Source: CAYRWR01 sp964428015
GTDB lineage: Bacteria; Spirochaetota; Brevinematia; Brevinematales; CAYRWR01
Reading direction: 5' to 3'
DNA: 64,000 bases
Assembly (NCBI GenBank): GCA_964428015.1
Contig: CAYRWR010000014.1
Span: 1-64,000 of the forward strand
Position numbers and translations under genes: made by a program. The notes beneath the pieces were generated by a model, which was not told the DNA's origin, made no database searches, and saw only the letters and a program-made list of their open reading frames with translations. Of this stretch, positions 60,486 through 64,000 are shown one piece after another. Positions within the stretch are counted from its first letter, which is position 1. Every line of letters starts with the position of its first letter.

Positions 60486-61283
60486 TCAATATCCACCGCC
60501 ATTGGAGTTGAATATCTGTCCGGTCATCCATCGACCTTCATCTGAACACAGCCAGATGACTAAGCGGGCGGCGTCATCCGGAGTACCCCACCGCTTCTGA
60601 GGGTTATGTTCTTTCACGATATTGTAGGTGGCTTCATCGGCATAGCCTGTGTCTGTAGCTCCCGGGTTGATGGTATTGACCGTGATTCCACGGGGTATCA
60701 GATGATCAGACAGGCTTAATGTGATCTGATGAATAGCCCCCTTACTGGCTACATAGTCCATTTCACCAGGCATAGGTTCAAGATGCTGACCTGAGGTAAA
60801 CAATATTATCCTACCCCCGGGCCGGGAGTCATCATGTCTCAGAGAGAATTCTTTGGACAGAAGTAGAGCGGCACGTAGATTAACTGCCATAGAAAAATCA
60901 ATGCTCTGCGCCGTCAATTCTTCCAGGCAATTGGAACTGGAATGGGCATGATTGATCACCAGACAGTCCAGGCTGCCCCATCTTTCATATACTTTTGCTA
61001 TTAATGACGCGGGAGCAGCCGGGTCGGAAAAATCGACTTCAGCATGTTCTACCCGGGGACCAATCTGTTTTAATTCATCAATTATAGCGGAAATACCCTC
61101 CGGGTCTGCCCCCCAGGCTTGAGCAGCGTCGTGTTTAGTCCAGGATTGTATGAATACCTCCGCACCTGCTTTCAGTAGATGTTTCGCGATACTAAAACCT
61201 ATGCCGATTTTCCGGCTTACCCCTGTGACCAGTGCCTTTCGTCCCTGAAGGTTGATTGTACTTTTTAGATATTGGTGTGTCAC
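60486..61283 (-). CDS. Short-chain dehydrogenase/reductase (SDR)
   Basis: 265 aa, starting at GTG 61283 with GGGG 7 bp upstream. The nucleotide fingerprint is ALVTGVSRKIGIGFSIAKHL (TGxxxxxGIG) and NHAHSS stands for the NNAG region. The active site has Ser in LFTSGQH, Tyr and Lys in MDYVASKGAI, and NTINPGATDTGY after it. It is a classical SDR with NAD(P) cofactor, of the 3-oxoacyl-ACP-reductase-like type. The substrate is unknown. The last residues (MTGQIFNSNGGGY) match FabG-like C-termini. Confidence 0.93.
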   Translation of the reverse strand: MTHQYLKSTINLQGRKALVTGVSRKIGIGFSIAKHLLKAGAEVFIQSWTKHDAAQAWGADPEGISAIIDELKQIGPRVEHAEVDFSDPAAPASLIAKVYERWGSLDCLVINHAHSSSNCLEELTAQSIDFSMAVNLRAALLLSKEFSLRHDDSRPGGRIILFTSGQHLEPMPGEMDYVASKGAIHQITLSLSDHLIPRGITVNTINPGATDTGYADEATYNIVKEHNPQKRWGTPDDAARLVIWLCSDEGRWMTGQIFNSNGGGY

Positions 61284-61515
61284 TATATACCCCTATAGAA
61301 AATATCCGGCTTAACGGCTTCGAACACGAGGAATTTACAACGCTTAAGAGACCGTTGATTCCTTATGTAATGTCTGACTATTAGTATTATTGTATCATTT
61401 CTAAGGCTATTTCTATTTTTAAAACATAAGTGCGGTATAGCCCCACGCTGGACCCAGGACTGGAGAGAGGTATGCACACCCTTCCCTGGAGTCAATGACG
61501 TCCAATGTAAATTTG

Positions 61516-61941
61516 TTATTTCCTTACTGAATCAATCTTTTCTACTGGAAGCCAGTCATCCATATTGCTATAATTACTTTTATCTATTGCAAAGGATGTT
61601 ATTACTTCCAGGTTTTTTACTTCGATCAATACCAGATACCTTTTTCCTGCCCATTTTTTAAACTGGTTCTCAGACAGATTCAGTTTATCCTGGTGCTGGT
61701 TGACCAGGTCTATCGATTCTTCTGGAGACATTTTTTCCGAATTTAAGACACTTTGTACAATGGCCCTTGCTTTTACTACACCTTCCGCGTTATTATTAAT
61801 GAAATACAGTACGTCACCTTGATTGACTCTGCCATAGGGTAACTTTCTACCCGTGGCACCCCGAATAATCATGGTTTTACTTCCTTCAATTAACTTTTCT
61901 AATTCTTTTGCTTTAGCATCCAGATACACAACATGGTCCAT
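61516..61941 (-). CDS. ASCH/PUA-like RNA-binding-fold protein
   Basis: 141 aa from ATG 61941, with GGGGAGG upstream; the longer frame lacks an SD. The sequence KTMIIRGATGRKLPYGRVNQ, then GDVLYFINNNAEGVVKARAI and KRYLVLIEVKNLE, has the beta-barrel pattern of ASCH/EVE-type PUA-like domains, whose base-binding pocket is near IRGATGRKLP. They bind modified bases or RNA. The C-terminal extension (SNYSNMDDWLPV) is short. The family match is by pattern, not by search. It is single and divergent from the next gene. Confidence 0.72.
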   Translation of the reverse strand: MDHVVYLDAKAKELEKLIEGSKTMIIRGATGRKLPYGRVNQGDVLYFINNNAEGVVKARAIVQSVLNSEKMSPEESIDLVNQHQDKLNLSENQFKKWAGKRYLVLIEVKNLEVITSFAIDKSNYSNMDDWLPVEKIDSVRK

Positions 61942-62282
61942 CTTTACCTCCCCTATCAGCGTGCGTCTCATATTAAGCAATATCACTCATTTCAATATAA
62001 GTGAAAAAAAATCTAATACTCAGCTTTATTGAAATACAGATGACTCACCTCTGTCTTGTACATTTTAGTTTCATTCAGCCACTCAGGCAAATTTATACTG
62101 TTTTGTCGGTTCAAATTACCAACAAAAACGGCACTAAACAAATTACTAATTCTATTCAAAAAAACAGCACTAAGTTTCCATCAGATAAAACAGGCTGAAA
62201 AAAAAAGCTGTCATCCACTGAATCACATCTGAATACGAGTTAATTCCCCACTCTAATCATGAAAAGGTCACTGCAGGATTTT
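61942..62282. other. Intergenic region without a gene
   Basis: This part of the 456-bp gap between the ASCH-like gene and the beta-propeller lipoprotein is AT-rich. I see no ORF, RNA or clear hairpin. The promoter of the next gene begins at 62283. Confidence 0.4.
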
Positions 62283-62311
62283 TTGCAATCCATAATTCCT
62301 TCTAATATAAT
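62283..62311 (+). promoter_or_regulatory. Promoter of the beta-propeller lipoprotein
   Basis: TTGCAA (62283-62288), 17-bp spacer, perfect TATAAT (62306-62311). The leader of about 80 nt includes a perfect CTATTTA-TC-TAAATAG hairpin at about 62343-62358. Confidence 0.68.
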
Positions 62312-62397
62312 AGATAGCTTATTTAGTTAACACATCTGTAACCTATTTATCTAAATAGATATCTACTAAAAAATCAATAATAATAAAGAGGCTTTTT

Positions 62398-63711
62398 ATG
62401 TTAAGAAAACTGATTGTAGTAATGAGTATGGTACTGACAACTGTACTGCATATTTCCTGTAGTGGCGTCTCAGTTATCGATGGAGAGCCATTGCCTCCAA
62501 CAGGAAAGGATTTAGAGGTTGACTGGGTTGAAGTCACTACACCTTCCATTACTGCCGCACCCAATAAAGGGTACCTGGTTAATAGTGATTCACTGGTAAG
62601 TATTACACTGCCCACAACAATCGAGGTGGGTGACATAATTGAGATTACAGGTATAGGACTGGGAGGCTGGAAGATTATTCAGTCTGATAGTCAGACTATC
62701 ATTGATCCGGAAAATCCGGATTTTATCGGTCATTACTGGGAGGCCAGAGCCACAAATAGAAACTGGTCAGCTATATCGGCCTCCTCAGACGGAAGCAAGT
62801 TAATCGCATCAGTCGACAATGGACAATTATATACTTCTACCGATGCGGGATTGTCCTGGACCCCCCGGGCTGTAAATGCTAAATGGGTGGATGTCGCGTC
62901 CTCTGCAGATGGTACAAAACTGGTCGCAATTGTACAAAACGGACAGATTTATACTTCCATAGACTCCGGCGTGACCTGGACTGCCCGAGATTCCAGCCGC
63001 AACTGGAGTAGAATTTCCTCATCGGCGGATGGTTCCACATTATTAGCATCAGTATCTACCGGTCAATTGTATGTCTCCACAAATTTTGGAGTGAATTGGA
63101 CTCCCCGTGATTCCAACCGGTATTGGTACTGTGTAGATATCTCAGCGGATGGAAAGACCATGGCTGCTGGAGTGAATGAATATATGGGCGCTAATAACTA
63201 TGTCTATACTTCTACCAGCACAGGCCTCTCCTGGACCTTGCGGAATTTCTATGGTGCACTATGGAGTAACATCCGGATTTCTGCGAACGGTGCCGTGATG
63301 GTAGCTAATGCATGGTATAGCGGATCAGGAGTATATGTATCCACTGACTATGGTGTAACATGGAATATATGCCTGCCTCCTTTGATGTACCGAGGGATTG
63401 CTCTTTCCGATGACGGCAGCAGGATCTTTGTGGCTCATGATAGTCAGGCCTATTTATCCTGCGACACCGGAAAAACCTGGAGAGTCATGGATATTACCTG
63501 TGATACATTCAGGCTTGCACATTCAGATGATCTCACCAGACTGTACTGCGCAGTTAACAGTGGGGGTAGAATCTATACTTCCATCCCCCAGACCACACCA
63601 GGATCCCAAGGATATGTAATTGGTAATCAGTTTGAATCCATCAGACTGCAATACATCGGAAACAACCGGTACCTGGTGAAATTCCACGAGGGAAAATTAG
63701 AAGTTAACTGA
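62398..63711 (+). CDS. Beta-propeller (BNR/sialidase-like) lipoprotein
   Basis: 437 aa. The signal peptide ends in lipobox HISC (Cys at about residue 21). About residues 28-110 form a linker with a possible beta domain (TPSITAAPNKGYLVNSDSLV). From there the protein repeats a 44-residue unit of the type NWSAISASSDGSKLIASV with LYTSTDAGLSWTPR at its end; at least six are seen (NWSRISSSADGSTLLASV, VYTSTSTGLSWTLR). YTSxDxGxxW is the BNR/Asp-box, so it is a propeller-shaped surface lipoprotein. No catalytic residues are evident. A strong promoter and terminator enclose it. Confidence 0.87.
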   Translation: MLRKLIVVMSMVLTTVLHISCSGVSVIDGEPLPPTGKDLEVDWVEVTTPSITAAPNKGYLVNSDSLVSITLPTTIEVGDIIEITGIGLGGWKIIQSDSQTIIDPENPDFIGHYWEARATNRNWSAISASSDGSKLIASVDNGQLYTSTDAGLSWTPRAVNAKWVDVASSADGTKLVAIVQNGQIYTSIDSGVTWTARDSSRNWSRISSSADGSTLLASVSTGQLYVSTNFGVNWTPRDSNRYWYCVDISADGKTMAAGVNEYMGANNYVYTSTSTGLSWTLRNFYGALWSNIRISANGAVMVANAWYSGSGVYVSTDYGVTWNICLPPLMYRGIALSDDGSRIFVAHDSQAYLSCDTGKTWRVMDITCDTFRLAHSDDLTRLYCAVNSGGRIYTSIPQTTPGSQGYVIGNQFESIRLQYIGNNRYLVKFHEGKLEVN

Positions 63712-63814
63712 TTTCAAGTGCAAATGAAAAATATTTCAAAACTGGATTAACAGCTTTTTTATAAGCTGATCACTTCTCTCCGTTGTTGCAACATACAAAA
63801 TAAGTCTCCCATTC

Positions 63815-63848
63815 ATCCCCCTGGAACTTTTTCCAGGGGGATTTTTTT
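63815..63848 (+). terminator. Terminator after the beta-propeller lipoprotein
   Basis: Perfect 12-bp stem ATCCCCCTGGAA / TTCCAGGGGGAT with a CTTT loop, followed by TTTTTTT. Confidence 0.9.
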
Positions 63849-63937
63849 GTGGAGTTTTTATGATTGTGAGATGGATTCTGTATATTTATTAAAAGACTGG
63901 TGTCCATAAAAAGAATTGCTAATTTTCGTTGTTTCTA

Positions 63938-63966
63938 TTGCCTGGAAAAATTAAATATGCTATGAT
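63938..63966 (+). promoter_or_regulatory. Promoter of the gene running off the right edge
   Basis: TTGCCT (63938-63943), 17-bp spacer, extended -10 TGCTATGAT (hexamer 63961-63966), 18 bp before the ATG. Confidence 0.65.
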
Positions 63967-63984
63967 GCTATTCAGGAGGTAACT

Positions 63985-64000
63985 ATGAAAAGAATTTTGA
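63985..64000 (+). CDS. First codons of a gene continuing past the window
   Basis: ATG at 63985 with AGGAGG five bases before it (63974-63979) and a promoter upstream. Only MKRIL is visible, consistent with the start of a signal peptide. Confidence 0.65.

Noticed and set aside
61283..61495. 70-codon minus-strand frame ending on the SDR start
   Set aside because: No SD, no recognisable protein, and its end merely overlaps the SDR GTG.
1..64000. CRISPR array, prophage or rRNA operon
   Set aside because: No regularly spaced direct repeats, phage structural genes or rRNA sequence were seen.

Overview
The window comes from a diderm bacterium of moderate GC content, most likely a spirochaete. That placement is an inference. 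It rests on the mix of a clpC-mcsB-mcsA stress operon, a glnD-type PII regulator, a plant-like ATP phosphofructokinase, many lipoproteins with loose lipoboxes (LLSC, LYSC, HISC, LYRC, FTSC), 7TM sensors and SpoIIE phosphatases, and many TPR proteins. There is no rRNA, complete phage, IS element or CRISPR array. The only RNA gene seen is tRNA-Pro(CGG).

Layout. 1-5000: edge of a beta-helix lipoprotein, a 7TM histidine kinase, a small Cys-containing lipoprotein and a MarC membrane protein. 5000-13300: tRNA-Pro, a methyltransferase/ATP-grasp fusion, the three-gene proton-translocating transhydrogenase operon, ATP-PFK, and an HD-GYP response regulator. 13300-24400: a 7TM-PAS-SpoIIE protein, dinB, TPR proteins, murG and ligA. 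24380-25790: a small foreign island with two AT-rich genes, each followed by an attC-like recombination site. It looks like an integron cassette cluster without an integrase, bracketed by inverted repeats. 25800-28700: alaA and a membrane/lipoprotein operon holding three diverged tandem paralogues. 28700-33000: clpC-mcsB-mcsA, in which McsB has lost key catalytic residues. 33000-40700: glnD, then a parvulin and two paralogous sensor kinases that seem to lack the phospho-accepting histidine, then ychF. 40700-47000: a DMT transporter, a four-gene operon with two TPR proteins, and a large GH57/DUF3536 protein. 47400-54100: a retropepsin-like protein, two GNATs, lipoproteins, SH3-domain protein, HAD hydrolase and nucleotidyltransferase. 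54100-59050: a decayed partial copy of a CrtI-like oxidoreductase gene, a SpoIIE protein, the intact oxidoreductase and its TetR regulator with a clear operator. 59200-64000: Zn-dependent methyltransferase, SDR, ASCH/PUA-like protein, a beta-propeller lipoprotein and the first codons of another gene.

Promoters of the sigma-70 type (TTGACA / TATAAT, 16-18 bp apart) are easy to find, and the terminators are strong GC hairpins with U tracts. Signalling genes (REC-HD-GYP, SpoIIE phosphatases, kinases) are scattered singly rather than clustered with partners. The most unusual parts are the attC cassette cluster, the two histidine-less kinases and the degenerate McsB.
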